Below, in pieces: positions 34,668 to 43,669 of a stretch of 64,000 bases of DNA. The translations under genes and the position numbers were made by a program. The notes below the pieces were generated by a model. That model was not told where the DNA came from. It ran no database searches and saw only the letters and a program-made list of their open reading frames with translations. How positions within the stretch are numbered: the stretch's first letter is position 1; each line of letters opens with the position of its first letter. The stretch is from Clostridium_AD sp050717515 (GTDB taxonomy: Bacteria > Bacillota > Clostridia > Clostridiales > Clostridiaceae). The stretch spans positions 124,001 through 188,000 of the forward strand of contig NZ_JBOITL010000042.1 of the NCBI RefSeq assembly GCF_050717515.1, given 5' to 3'.

Positions 34668-35141
34668 ATGGGAGTTGGTCCATCTACAAAGGAAACAACG
34701 TTGCATCATTTTAGAGATCCACTGCTGGATGTTATATCTAAGGATGCGGATATTGATTTGTTAGGCATAATTATTGTTGGAACACCTCAATCTAATGAAG
34801 ATAAATTGTTTGTTGGACAAAGAGCAGCAGCATGGACAGAAGCTATGAGAGCTGATGGGGTTATTATATCTGTAGATGGTTGGGGTAATAGTCATGTAGA
34901 CTATGCTAATACTATCGAAGAAATTGGAAAGAGAAACATACCGGTAGTAGGGCTTAGCTTTGTAGGTACTCAAGCACAATTTGTAGTTACAAATAAATAT
35001 ATGGATACAATTGTTGATTTCAACAAATCAGTAGAGGGTATTGAAACAGAAATAGTAGGACAAAATACAGTTTGTGAATTAGATGCAAAAAAAGCGCTAG
35101 CGCTTTTGAAACTTAAAATGAATAGAAAGATGAGGGGATAA
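34668..35141 (+). CDS. prdE: PrdE, homologous to the C-terminal (pyruvoyl) part of PrdA
   Basis: 157 residues collinear with the PrdA C-terminal chain: MGVGPSTKETTLHHFRDPL aligns with TCIGPASKECSRHYWREPL, and DGWGNSHVDYANTIEEIGKRNIPVVGLSFVGTQ with the corresponding PrdA stretch. The position of the pyruvoyl-forming Cys is Gly, so this protein cannot make a pyruvoyl group by that route. The start ATG 34668 follows GAGGAGGAATACT. It lies 76 bases after prdD and 3 bases before prdF. Confidence 0.88.
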   Translation: MGVGPSTKETTLHHFRDPLLDVISKDADIDLLGIIIVGTPQSNEDKLFVGQRAAAWTEAMRADGVIISVDGWGNSHVDYANTIEEIGKRNIPVVGLSFVGTQAQFVVTNKYMDTIVDFNKSVEGIETEIVGQNTVCELDAKKALALLKLKMNRKMRG

Positions 35142-35144
35142 ATT

Positions 35145-36149
35145 ATGAAAGCAATGAGAATGATCAATGCAGTAGATTCACATACCATGGGAGAACCAAC
35201 AAGAATTATAACTGGCGGTGTACCGGTAATTCCAGGAAATACTATGCCTGAAAAGAAAGAATACTTGGAAAAACATTTGGATTATTTGAGAACAGCAATT
35301 ATGCTTGAACCAAGAGGGCATAATGATATGTTTGGATCAATTATTACTGCTCCAACAATGCCAGAAGCTCATTTAGGAATTATTTTTATGGATGGTGGCG
35401 GATATTTAAATATGTGCGGTCATGGTTCTATTGGAGCTGCAACAGTAGTTGTAGAAACTGGAATAATTCCTATGGTAGAACCTTACACATATCTAACTTT
35501 AGAAGCGCCGGCAGGACTAGTTAAGGCAAAAGTTAAAGTGGAAAATCAAAAGGTAAAAGAAGTTTCTATCCAAAATGTTCCTTCTTTTCTTTATAAGGAA
35601 AATGTACAAGTGGATGTTCCTGAACTCGGTAAAATAACTCTTGATATTTCTTTTGGAGGAAGTTTTTTTGCACTTGTTAAAGCTGTTGACTTAGATCTTG
35701 ATATTTGTCCTAAAAATGCACAGAAATTGTGTGAAGTAGGAATGAAAATTCTAAATGCAATTAATGCATCTATTCCTGTTAAGCATCCATTGCTACCTCA
35801 TATAAACACAGTAGATTTGGTTGAAATATATGGACCTGCTAAAAATCCAAAGGCTACTCTTCAAAATGTAGTAGTATTTGGAGACGGACAAGTAGATAGA
35901 TCTCCTTGTGGGACAGGAACAAGTGCTAAACTTGCATATTTGTATGCAAAGGGCCATTTGAAACAAAATGAAGAATTTGTATATGAAAGTATTGTTGGAA
36001 CTATGTTTAAAGGCAAAGTACTTGAAGAAGTGCAAGTAGGGCAGTTCAAAGGTGTCATTCCAGAAATAACAGGCAGTGCATATATTACTGGATTCAATCA
36101 ATTTGTTATTGATGAAGAAGATCCTCTAAAATATGGATTTAAGCTATAA
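35145..36149 (+). CDS. prdF: Proline racemase
   Basis: Interconverts L- and D-proline so that L-proline can feed the D-specific reductase; PLP-independent two-base enzyme. The 334 residues carry both catalytic cysteines: Cys91 in MCGHG and Cys255 in DRSPCGTGT. DSHTMGEPTR at the N-terminus is a further family signature. The start follows GAGGGGATAA. Last gene of the core prd operon. Confidence 0.96.
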   Translation: MKAMRMINAVDSHTMGEPTRIITGGVPVIPGNTMPEKKEYLEKHLDYLRTAIMLEPRGHNDMFGSIITAPTMPEAHLGIIFMDGGGYLNMCGHGSIGAATVVVETGIIPMVEPYTYLTLEAPAGLVKAKVKVENQKVKEVSIQNVPSFLYKENVQVDVPELGKITLDISFGGSFFALVKAVDLDLDICPKNAQKLCEVGMKILNAINASIPVKHPLLPHINTVDLVEIYGPAKNPKATLQNVVVFGDGQVDRSPCGTGTSAKLAYLYAKGHLKQNEEFVYESIVGTMFKGKVLEEVQVGQFKGVIPEITGSAYITGFNQFVIDEEDPLKYGFKL

Positions 36150-36345
36150 TTAACAGGAAATATTTAGTATTAAACGTTAGTATATACCATTAGTGGAATA
36201 AACTGAATTATCTATTAAATGAATAATTCATAGACAATATAAGTATAATGTAGTAGAATAAAAATCTAAACAATATAAATTTATGTGACTTTTTTAACTA
36301 AACTATTTAAAATACAAATAATGTATGAATTTTGGTAACAATTAA

Positions 36346-36381
36346 CATGCACTATTTAGAAATCTTTTTAAATGGTGCATG
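36346..36381 (+). repeat. Hairpin upstream of the TauE/SafE permease
   Basis: A 13-bp stem CATGCACTATTTA/TAAATGGTGCATG (one T.G pair) with a 10-base loop, ending 37 bases before the gene. No T-tail; could be an operator or an RNA element. Confidence 0.55.
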
Positions 36382-36417
36382 CTAATGATATATTAATTAA
36401 ACAAGGGGGAATTTAAA

Positions 36418-37293
36418 ATGTTAATCGCAGTATTATCAGCACTAGGTCTTTTAACCCTTTATTTCGCAATAATTTTTATTAAGGACTACATGCTAGCTTC
36501 AAAGGAAGGTAGACTTGAAAAACCAAGTTTTTTAGCTACAGGATTTGTAGGGTTCTTCACAAATTTCTTTGATACGCTAGGTATTGGTAGCTTTGCACCT
36601 ACAACTGCACTATTAAAACAATTCAAACTTACAAATGATAGAACACTACCGGGAACATTAAACGTATCCTGTACAATTCCAGTAGTATTGGAAGCATTTA
36701 TTTTTATTACAGTTATAAAAGTTGACCCAATTACACTTGTTGCGTTGCTTTTCGCAGCAACGGTAGGAGCAATTCTTGGAGCTGGGTTTGTTGCTAAACT
36801 CGATGTAAAGAAAATTCAATTAGGAATGGCAATTGCATTAATAATTGTAGCGGTTGTTATGACGCTTCAACAATTGAAAATGTTCCCTGCTGGAGGAGAT
36901 GCAATTGGTCTTACAGGAGCAAAACTAATTTTCGCGATTATAGGTAACTTTATACTTGGTGCTTTAATGACACTTGGAATAGGTCTTTATGCTCCGTGTA
37001 TGGCACTTATATATGCACTTGGATTAAGCCCAGCAATTGCATTTCCAATTATGATGGGTTCTTGTGCATTCTTAATGCCAGCAGCTTCTGTTAAATTTGT
37101 TAAAGAAGGAGCTTATGATAGAAAAGCTTCTATGGCAATAACAGTATTTGGAGTAATAGGCGTAATTATTGCAGCAAAAATTGTTAAATCCTTACCACTT
37201 GATATATTGAAATGGGTTGTTGTTGTGGTTATAATTTATACAGCTATTACAATGTTCATGTCTTATTTAAAACCAGTTAAACAAAAAGCATAA
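36418..37293 (+). CDS. TauE/SafE family (sulfite exporter-like) permease
   Basis: 291-residue membrane protein with about eight hydrophobic helices. The N-terminal GFVGFFTNFFDTLGIGSFAPTTALLK and the second-half GALMTLGIGLYAPCMALIYALG repeats are typical of the TauE/SafE fold, with Gly-rich helix breaks in both halves. Known members export sulfite, sulfoacetate or other organic anions. Its position after prdF suggests a substrate or product of proline fermentation (for example 5-aminovalerate), but that is inference. The start follows AAGGGGGAATTTAAA. Confidence 0.8.
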   Translation: MLIAVLSALGLLTLYFAIIFIKDYMLASKEGRLEKPSFLATGFVGFFTNFFDTLGIGSFAPTTALLKQFKLTNDRTLPGTLNVSCTIPVVLEAFIFITVIKVDPITLVALLFAATVGAILGAGFVAKLDVKKIQLGMAIALIIVAVVMTLQQLKMFPAGGDAIGLTGAKLIFAIIGNFILGALMTLGIGLYAPCMALIYALGLSPAIAFPIMMGSCAFLMPAASVKFVKEGAYDRKASMAITVFGVIGVIIAAKIVKSLPLDILKWVVVVVIIYTAITMFMSYLKPVKQKA

Positions 37294-37613
37294 AATATAT
37301 CTGAATAAAAAAACAGGTTTTAAAGAAAGATTACCCTTTGTCTAAGACTTTTTAAAAAAAGGCTAAATTTAAAAGATGAATTCTGTTAAAGTAACAGGAA
37401 TCATCTTTTTTTACGTTCTATGAATATTATGTATACAACTGCTATGCTATATTTACTGTTTTTAAAAATATTGCAGAAAAAATTCCAAATTCCAACTTTA
37501 TATATGGAAAATATTGAAACTGAACTCTTTTCTTTTTATTGTATAAATTTACAATAAATGATATTATTATTATATATTTGAATAAATTTAACATAAAAAG
37601 AGGGGGATGTTAT
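37294..37613 (+). other. 320-base intergenic stretch
   Basis: No ORF of note. It holds one terminator hairpin (37371-37412) and AT-rich sequence before the next gene; no promoter that I can assign with confidence. Confidence 0.6.
37371..37412 (+). terminator. Terminator after the TauE/SafE permease gene
   Basis: AAAAGATGA-TTCTGTTA pairs with TAACAGGAA-TCATCTTTT across a 3-base loop, followed by TTTTTTT. Confidence 0.88.
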
Positions 37614-38462
37614 ATGAATATACCATGGTGGCAGTATGTACTTTCAATGGGCTTATATACTGTATTTCTTCTATTTCTTATTGATTATATGAGAATTCAC
37701 TACAAATTTGCAAGCTGGTTTTGGATTGCAGCGTTATTTACCTTTCCGCTTTGGATTATTGGCGGAGGCGTAATTGGATGGTTCAGATGGTCTAAGACCC
37801 TCAGCGTTCTTTTACCCACTGCTTTTCTTGGTATTTGTCGTATCGCAACTTATGAAAAAAAACAAGGAAAAATTTGGAAATCAATACAAAAGAAATGGGT
37901 TCTTTGGTTTTTCTATGCTATATTGTTTTTAAACATAATGGAAGCAACAATAAAGGATGTAACCCTAGGTAATTATTTTAATGCAGCTTGTGGATTTTTG
38001 CTTTGTGTAACAATGCCATTTGCACCAGAGTTTTGGAGCTTTTCAAAAGAGAAACCTGGGGATCTTATAAGTTATACAACTATAGCTTGGAACTTTATTT
38101 ACACCACATGGAATGCATGTTTCGTATTTGCTGAGTGGCCAAAGGCATTAGCTGGTACTCTATGTATATTGGTAGCTGCAGAATTATATCCCATTATTAA
38201 AAGGCGCCCAGAATTGTATATAATATCTCGTGTATATACATTAGCTTTTATGATGCTTTTAAAGGCATGTTTCCCTCCAGTTATTCCAGCACTAATGGAT
38301 TCTACAGCTTGGTTTAACTCGGATGTACTGCTTTATTGGGGGATATTTAATTTTGCAATTATTGTACCTTATGTTTTCTGGCATATGTGGCAGCTTCATA
38401 CAGGCAAGTCAAAAGTCAGCTTTAGAAGAGGAAGAGTGGATGAAAGTACGTCGTCTTGCTAG
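37614..38462 (+). CDS. Multi-pass membrane protein of unknown function
   Basis: I do not recognise this family. The 282 residues form about eight hydrophobic segments rich in Trp and Phe (for example WWQYVLSMGLYTVFLLFLIDY, FWIAALFTFPLWIIGGGVIGW, VLWFFYAILFLNIME), with short polar loops and a basic C-terminal tail (KSKVSFRRGRVDES). No Cys motifs or nucleotide-binding signature. The ATG at 37614 follows AGAGGGGGATGTTAT; the longer ORF to 37539 has no ribosome binding site. It lies behind the prd region but after a terminator, so a separate unit. Confidence 0.75.
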   Translation: MNIPWWQYVLSMGLYTVFLLFLIDYMRIHYKFASWFWIAALFTFPLWIIGGGVIGWFRWSKTLSVLLPTAFLGICRIATYEKKQGKIWKSIQKKWVLWFFYAILFLNIMEATIKDVTLGNYFNAACGFLLCVTMPFAPEFWSFSKEKPGDLISYTTIAWNFIYTTWNACFVFAEWPKALAGTLCILVAAELYPIIKRRPELYIISRVYTLAFMMLLKACFPPVIPALMDSTAWFNSDVLLYWGIFNFAIIVPYVFWHMWQLHTGKSKVSFRRGRVDESTSSC

Positions 38463-38486
38463 ATGAAGAAAATACAAATATATAAC

Positions 38487-38520
38487 AAAACACCTATATC
38501 TAATGGAATATAGGTGTTTT
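38487..38520. terminator. Bidirectional terminator between convergent genes
   Basis: A 13-bp perfect stem AAAACACCTATAT/ATATAGGTGTTTT with an 8-base loop. Confidence 0.88.
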
Positions 38521-38531
38521 GTTTACAAATA

Positions 38532-39878
38532 TTAAAAAATGTCTTTGTTATTCTTCTTATAAAGAAAAGAAAATATAAGGATTCCAATTATAGAAATTAG
38601 AAAGCATTCTTTATAATATATAATAATAAAGCTATTTTTAAAAGTATATTTGATAATTTCTTTAGATGCCACATCATAGCATCTTTGTATAGACTCTAAA
38701 CTTATATATTCAGCAGTATCTTTGGGAGTATGTATTCGAGTCATATCATTGTCACAGAAACTTATAGCATCAATGTTTTCACTTCTAAAGCCTTCGTGAT
38801 CACTAGCATCTTCAAAAAGATAATTGAAAAATATTTTTTCTTTTTTGCAAGTACTTGAAACTGATTTTATAAAAGGTGTTTTATCGGTGTCTTTTTTTCC
38901 TCCCATGATGCATAGAGGAACAGCACTATTACTTCCAATCATGTCAAAATTAAATACTTTACTATTTTGTATATAATCTTTATATTTCGTAATAAAAGCC
39001 TTTGAGCCCAGGCAACCAAATTCTTCCGCATTAAAGCCTAAGAAGAGAATGCTCCTATCTGGTTTACCAAGCGAAGTTAAATATTTACTCATTTCTAGCA
39101 TAAAGGAAAGACCGGATGCATCATCTAGAGCACCACTATATATAGTGCCATTTAAATCCGTACCTAAATGGTCGAAGTGTGCTGAAACAATTATTGGTGG
39201 AGCAGAGACATCTTTGCCTTCTAAATAGCCCATAACATTATTTACAGTGGTCTCTGAGACCCGGAAAGGGATAAAACAATTAACGCTGCAATTCCTGTTT
39301 AATAAATCTTTAAGTGATGCAAGGGTTTCTTTAGTAATCATAATATACATGTTATAATTAGAGTCATAAACAAAAGAACTTCTAAAGGACAGATCATTAT
39401 CGCGAGGAACAAAGAATATGAAGGATCCATCAATAGTATTAACTTCAAGATAGTCTTCTTTTATTACGCTTATATTATTTTTATCGAAGGTTAAATCATT
39501 GCTTTTGAAGTTTTGCATGTCTTCTTTAAAATCCATACTATAAACAAAGTCTTTTACTATTTTGCCCTGGTTGTCTAATACTTTTAAATATGGACTGCCA
39601 TCTATTTTTTTAGGATATAGTACTTTAAAGTTTTGAAGTTCACTATCTTTATAAGGTTTTAAACCGTTATTTTTGAACTGCAAGTTAATATAAGTAGCAA
39701 TTTCTGCATTTTCTAAAGTGCCAGTAAGTCTACCTTTGAAGTGATTTGAGGAGATATATTTTATATTTTGGTACACATTTGTAGGATTGAATCTATATAG
39801 GGTATAATATATATGTGAACTATAAAGGAATAATAAAATACAAAGGGCTAAAAAACAAGAACATATTAATTTTTTCAT
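38532..39878 (-). CDS. Membrane-anchored M28 family zinc aminopeptidase
   Basis: 448 residues. An N-terminal hydrophobic helix (LICSCFLALCILLFLYSS) is followed by an extracytoplasmic M28 domain with metal and catalytic motifs SAHFDHLG, GALDDASG, NAEEFGCLGS, NFDMIGS, and HTPKDTAEY. The C-terminus has a second hydrophobic helix (CFLISIIGILIFSFLY), less usual in the family. Such enzymes remove N-terminal residues from peptides or glutaminyl groups; the substrate here is unknown. Peptide breakdown would suit an amino-acid fermenter. Monocistronic, divergent from tex. Confidence 0.88.
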   Translation of the reverse strand: MKKLICSCFLALCILLFLYSSHIYYTLYRFNPTNVYQNIKYISSNHFKGRLTGTLENAEIATYINLQFKNNGLKPYKDSELQNFKVLYPKKIDGSPYLKVLDNQGKIVKDFVYSMDFKEDMQNFKSNDLTFDKNNISVIKEDYLEVNTIDGSFIFFVPRDNDLSFRSSFVYDSNYNMYIMITKETLASLKDLLNRNCSVNCFIPFRVSETTVNNVMGYLEGKDVSAPPIIVSAHFDHLGTDLNGTIYSGALDDASGLSFMLEMSKYLTSLGKPDRSILFLGFNAEEFGCLGSKAFITKYKDYIQNSKVFNFDMIGSNSAVPLCIMGGKKDTDKTPFIKSVSSTCKKEKIFFNYLFEDASDHEGFRSENIDAISFCDNDMTRIHTPKDTAEYISLESIQRCYDVASKEIIKYTFKNSFIIIYYKECFLISIIGILIFSFLYKKNNKDIF

Positions 39879-40078
39879 ATATTTCTCCTAAAAAATTTTA
39901 TCTTTATATAGATATGAAGATAGAACTTGGGGTATGATTAAATATGTTAATTTTGGGACCTTAGACTTAAAATATAAATTGCGAGAGGAGGATTGGCTAT
40001 TTAGGCATACAAAATAAATAACGAGAATACTGACTAGGTATTTATTTTATGTGACTTGCAAGGATAGCTAGAAAAAAT

Positions 40079-42241
40079 ATGGAAAATATAGAAAGTAGAT
40101 TAATAAGTGAATTTGGAATAAGTAAGCAGCAATCTGAGAATGTAATCCAGTTATTAGATGAAGGGAACACAGTCCCTTTTATAGCTAGATATCGAAAAGA
40201 AAGAACAGGTGGACTTGATGATATAGTACTTAGAAATTTCACAGAGAGACTTATATATCTTAGAAATTTAGAAGGAAGAAAAACAGACGTACTACGTATT
40301 ATTGGAGAACAAGAAAATCTAACAGAGGAAATTGAAAATTCAATAAAAAAATGTGAGACCCTTACAGAAATAGAGGATATTTATAGGCCCTTTAAGCCTA
40401 AGAAAAGGACCAGAGCCATCATTGCAATAGAAAAGGGGCTAAAACCTCTTGCTGAAATTATTTTTAGTGGCGAGTTTAGTGGTGATATAAATGAGTATGC
40501 GCAGAAATTTATAAGTGAAGAAAAAGGAGTTACTACATCTTTAGACGCACTTGAAGGTGCTGGTGATATTATCAGTGAGATGATTTCAGACGAAGCTGAC
40601 TTCCGAAAGTGGATTAGGGCCCTGGTGCATAGTCAAGGAATGGTAGAAACTAAGGGTGGAAGTGACGACACTACACCATTCGAAATGTATTATGAGTATA
40701 AAGAAGGCGTTAAATCTATTCCGCCACATAGGATTCTTGCTATAAATAGAGGCGAAAATAGCAAGATACTTTCTGTTAAAATTAAAGCTGACAATGATAA
40801 AATTATTGAGTACTTAAGAGCTAGATGCTTAAAGGGGAATAATGAAACTGATAAGTATATAGAGCTAAGTATAGCTGATTCTGTAAAAAGGCTTATATTT
40901 CCATCAATTGAAAGAGAAATAAGGTCAGAGCTAACAGAAAAAGGTGAAATAGGGGCTATTGAAATATTTAAAGCTAATTTAAAGGCTCTTTTAATGCAAT
41001 CTCCTATAAAAGGGAAGGTAGTGCTTGGATTTGACCCTGGGTTTAGAACTGGGTGTAAAATAGCGGTGCTTGATGATACGGGGAAAGTTTTAGATATGGC
41101 TACGGTATATGCTACTGCGGGCAGTAAGGATGGCGTACAAAAATCCATAGGTATTATTAAAGCATTAGTAAATAAGCACAATGTGGAAGTAATATCATTA
41201 GGTAATGGAACTGCTAGTCGTGAATCTGAAGAAATTTTAGCTCAGATAATTAAAGAATTAAAAGAGGAATGCTCAAAAGATCTGTACTACGTTATAGTTT
41301 CAGAGGCGGGTGCATCAGTATATTCTGCGTCAGAGCTTGCATCAAAAGAATATCCAGATATAGATGTATCTATTAGAGGAGCTATTTCTATAGGAAGAAG
41401 ACTTCAAGATCCTTTAGTGGAGCTTGTGAAAATTGATCCTAAAGCTATTGGAGTTGGACAATACCAACATGATGTAACTCCTAAAAAACTTGATGAATCC
41501 TTAAAAGGAGTAGTTGAAGACTGTGTTAATGCTGTTGGGGTAGATCTTAATATTGCAACTCCTTCACTATTATCTTATATATCAGGTATAAATGCAGCTA
41601 TAGCTCAAAATATTGTAGCCTATAGAGAAGAGAATGGTAAATTTATAGCTAGAAAACAATTATTAAAAGTGAAAAGATTAGGCGCAAAAGCTTATGAGCA
41701 ATGTGCGGGATTTTTAAGAGTCATGGAGAGCAAAGAGTTTTTAGATAATACTTCAGTTCATCCTGAGTCATATAATGCTGCAAAACAGTTATTGGATTTA
41801 TTAGAGTATTCAAAGGAAGATCTAAAATCACTAAATTTTAAAGATATGGATGAGCGAGTTAAAACTATTAATCTAAATGAACTGGCTGAAAAATTAGAAA
41901 TAGGTGTTCCAACTCTTAGAGATATTATAAAAGAAATTAAAAAGCCGGGTAGAGATCCAAGAGAAGAATTACCTAAGCCACTATTAAAAACAGGTGTAGT
42001 TCAAATGTCCCATCTTAAGCCGGGTATGAAACTTATGGGTACAGTTAGAAATGTATCTGACTTTGGAGCTTTTGTTGACATTGGAGTCCATCAGGATGGG
42101 TTAGTACATATAAGTCAGCTATCAGATAAATTTGTAAAGCATCCCTTGGATGTAGTTACGGTTGGAGATATAGTAGAGGTTAGTGTGCTAGAAGTTGATG
42201 AGAAAAGGAAGAGAATATCATTATCTATGAAAAATATATAA
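40079..42241 (+). CDS. tex: Tex-like RNA-binding transcription accessory protein
   Basis: 720-residue protein of the Tex/YhgF family. Order of parts: N-terminal helical region with TVPFIARYRKERTGGLDD, the YqgF-like RNase H fold (VVLGFDPGFRTGCKIAVLD), helix-hairpin-helix region (LLSYISGINAAIAQNIV, VKRLGAKAYEQCAGFLRV), and a C-terminal S1 domain (GMKLMGTVRNVSDFGAFVDIGVHQDGLVHISQLS). Cytoplasmic nucleic-acid-binding factor that affects transcription and stress tolerance in other bacteria. The Shine-Dalgarno is weak (AAGGA about 14 bases upstream), so the start is moderately sure. Confidence 0.94.
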   Translation: MENIESRLISEFGISKQQSENVIQLLDEGNTVPFIARYRKERTGGLDDIVLRNFTERLIYLRNLEGRKTDVLRIIGEQENLTEEIENSIKKCETLTEIEDIYRPFKPKKRTRAIIAIEKGLKPLAEIIFSGEFSGDINEYAQKFISEEKGVTTSLDALEGAGDIISEMISDEADFRKWIRALVHSQGMVETKGGSDDTTPFEMYYEYKEGVKSIPPHRILAINRGENSKILSVKIKADNDKIIEYLRARCLKGNNETDKYIELSIADSVKRLIFPSIEREIRSELTEKGEIGAIEIFKANLKALLMQSPIKGKVVLGFDPGFRTGCKIAVLDDTGKVLDMATVYATAGSKDGVQKSIGIIKALVNKHNVEVISLGNGTASRESEEILAQIIKELKEECSKDLYYVIVSEAGASVYSASELASKEYPDIDVSIRGAISIGRRLQDPLVELVKIDPKAIGVGQYQHDVTPKKLDESLKGVVEDCVNAVGVDLNIATPSLLSYISGINAAIAQNIVAYREENGKFIARKQLLKVKRLGAKAYEQCAGFLRVMESKEFLDNTSVHPESYNAAKQLLDLLEYSKEDLKSLNFKDMDERVKTINLNELAEKLEIGVPTLRDIIKEIKKPGRDPREELPKPLLKTGVVQMSHLKPGMKLMGTVRNVSDFGAFVDIGVHQDGLVHISQLSDKFVKHPLDVVTVGDIVEVSVLEVDEKRKRISLSMKNI

Positions 42242-42249
42242 TTTGTATA

Positions 42250-42278
42250 TTGCTTTTTCTATTAAACGTATATATAAT
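42250..42278 (+). promoter_or_regulatory. Promoter of the FMN riboswitch-ribU unit
   Basis: TTGCTT, 17-base spacer, TATAAT, directly before the RFN element. Confidence 0.65.
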
Positions 42279-42300
42279 TAAGTTATAAAATAAAATTTGA

Positions 42301-42409
42301 TAATCTTCAGGGCGGGGCGAATTTCCCCACCGGCGGTAAAGCCCGCGAGCCGAAAGGCAGATTCGGTTTAACTCCGAAGCCGACAGTAAAGTCTGGATAA
42401 AAGAAGATG
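42301..42409 (+). promoter_or_regulatory. FMN riboswitch (RFN element)
   Basis: Contains the RFN core in order: ATCTTCAGGGCGGGGCGAA, CCCCACCGGCGGTAAAGCCC, GCGAGCCGAAAGGCAGATTCGG, ACTCCGAAGCCGACAGTAAAGTC-type sequence, and GAAGAT closing P1. It precedes ribU, a riboflavin transporter gene, so FMN should shut down uptake. Confidence 0.96.
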
Positions 42410-42426
42410 TGATATATGCGAATTCG

Positions 42427-42455
42427 CCCTGACATAGTTCTATGTCAGGGTTTTT
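42427..42455 (+). terminator. Riboswitch-controlled terminator before ribU
   Basis: Stem CCCTGACATAG/CTATGTCAGGG followed by TTTTT. The upstream arm (AATTCGCCCTG, 42421-42431) can also pair with the 5' side of the aptamer (GGGCGAATT-type sequence), giving a mutually exclusive structure. Confidence 0.88.
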
Positions 42456-42500
42456 ATTATATCCATCCCTAGAAGACATATTCAATTAGGGGGTATAAAA

Positions 42501-43142
42501 ATGAGAGACGAAAAACTTGTTAAACTTATTAAAATTTCACTTTTATCTGTGATGGCTTTTCTTTTGATGTATATTGAATTACCAATACCTATATTTCCGG
42601 AATTCTTAAAATTTGATATCAGCGATCTACCAGCGCTGTTAGGGGCCTTTGCATTAGGACCAATAGCGGGAGTTGTTATTGAACTTTTTAAAAATATATT
42701 ACATGGAATGCTAGCAGGAAAAACGGCCTTTGTGGGAGAACTTGCAAATTTCCTGGTAGGTTCAAGTTTAGTATTAGTATCTGGATATATATATAAGGCT
42801 CGTAAAAGTAAAGGTGGAGCTGTTGTTGCATTATTACTTGGAGTAATTTGCATGTCGATTTTTGCAGGGATATTAAACTATTTTGTTGTTCTACCACTAT
42901 ACGAAAGTGTATTAGGATTCCCAGTAGCTGCTGTTGTAGGAATGGGGACAAAAATAAATCATAAAATTATAGATTTAAATTCCTTTATTATTTGGTCAAT
43001 TATTCCTTTCAATTTTATTAAAGGAATAGTAGTATCATCGGTAACCCTAGCTCTATATAAAAGTGTTTCTCCTATACTTCATAAAGAAAATGTAGAGAGA
43101 GAATACAAAAACAGACAAGGCAATTATCAGTCAAAAATATAG
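42501..43142 (+). CDS. ribU: Riboflavin ECF transporter S component RibU
   Basis: 213-residue membrane protein with about six helices that binds riboflavin and works with the shared energy-coupling module. Family features: FLKFDISDLPALLGAFALGPIAGVVIELFKN in the N-terminal half and a hydrophilic C-terminal tail. It sits under an FMN riboswitch, which confirms the vitamin. The start follows TAGGGGGTATAAAA. Confidence 0.95.
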   Translation: MRDEKLVKLIKISLLSVMAFLLMYIELPIPIFPEFLKFDISDLPALLGAFALGPIAGVVIELFKNILHGMLAGKTAFVGELANFLVGSSLVLVSGYIYKARKSKGGAVVALLLGVICMSIFAGILNYFVVLPLYESVLGFPVAAVVGMGTKINHKIIDLNSFIIWSIIPFNFIKGIVVSSVTLALYKSVSPILHKENVEREYKNRQGNYQSKI

Positions 43143-43160
43143 AAAACAATGGCATAGACG

Positions 43161-43195
43161 TAAAGGGGTACCTATTTTATAGGTACCCCTTTACT
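43161..43195. terminator. Bidirectional terminator between ribU and rimI
   Basis: A 15-bp perfect stem TAAAGGGGTACCTAT/ATAGGTACCCCTTTA with a 3-base loop, between convergent genes. Confidence 0.88.
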
Positions 43196-43219
43196 AGTTA
43201 ATATTTTTCATGATTTATG

Positions 43220-43669
43220 TTACAGATTACGATTCCACATAATTACTGCATCTTCTCCGTTGTCTTCATAATAATGAGGTCTAACGCTTACCTTTTCAAA
43301 GCCATGTTTTTCATATAAGTTTATAGCAAGAAAATTTGAACTTCTAACTTCTAAGGTTATAGCTGTTACTTTTTGCTTTCTACAAATTCTAAATAAGGCT
43401 TCTACGATTAAATCTCCACCACCGTGGCCTCGGGCATCGGGATGAATTGCAACATTAGTAATATGGGACTCATCTATAATTAACCACATGCCTCCATAAC
43501 CTACTATAGAATCGCCCTTCTTGAGTACTACATATTTAGCGAATTTATTATCTAATTCGCTTTCTAGGGATTCTAAACTCCAAGAAATCGGAAAGCTTAA
43601 TTCGCTAATATTGAGGATAGATTTAATAGACGACTTATCCATTGGACAAATTTTAAAATCGCTATTCAT
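43220..43669 (-). CDS. rimI: Ribosomal-protein S18 alanine N-acetyltransferase
   Basis: 149-residue GNAT acetyltransferase. Acetyl-CoA-binding loop HPDARGHGGGDLIVEALF in the middle; the C-terminal EVRSSNFLAINLYEKHGFEKV pattern is typical of RimI. It overlaps tsaB by 8 bases in the order tsaE-tsaB-rimI (reading direction), the standard t6A neighbourhood. Acetylates an N-terminal Ala, though in many bacteria the exact target is unproven. Confidence 0.92.
   Translation of the reverse strand: MNSDFKICPMDKSSIKSILNISELSFPISWSLESLESELDNKFAKYVVLKKGDSIVGYGGMWLIIDESHITNVAIHPDARGHGGGDLIVEALFRICRKQKVTAITLEVRSSNFLAINLYEKHGFEKVSVRPHYYEDNGEDAVIMWNRNL

Noticed and set aside
33827..35141. prdD and prdE as a broken second prdA
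   Set aside because: Each has its own ribosome binding site and clean frame, and separate prdD and prdE genes are known in other clostridia.
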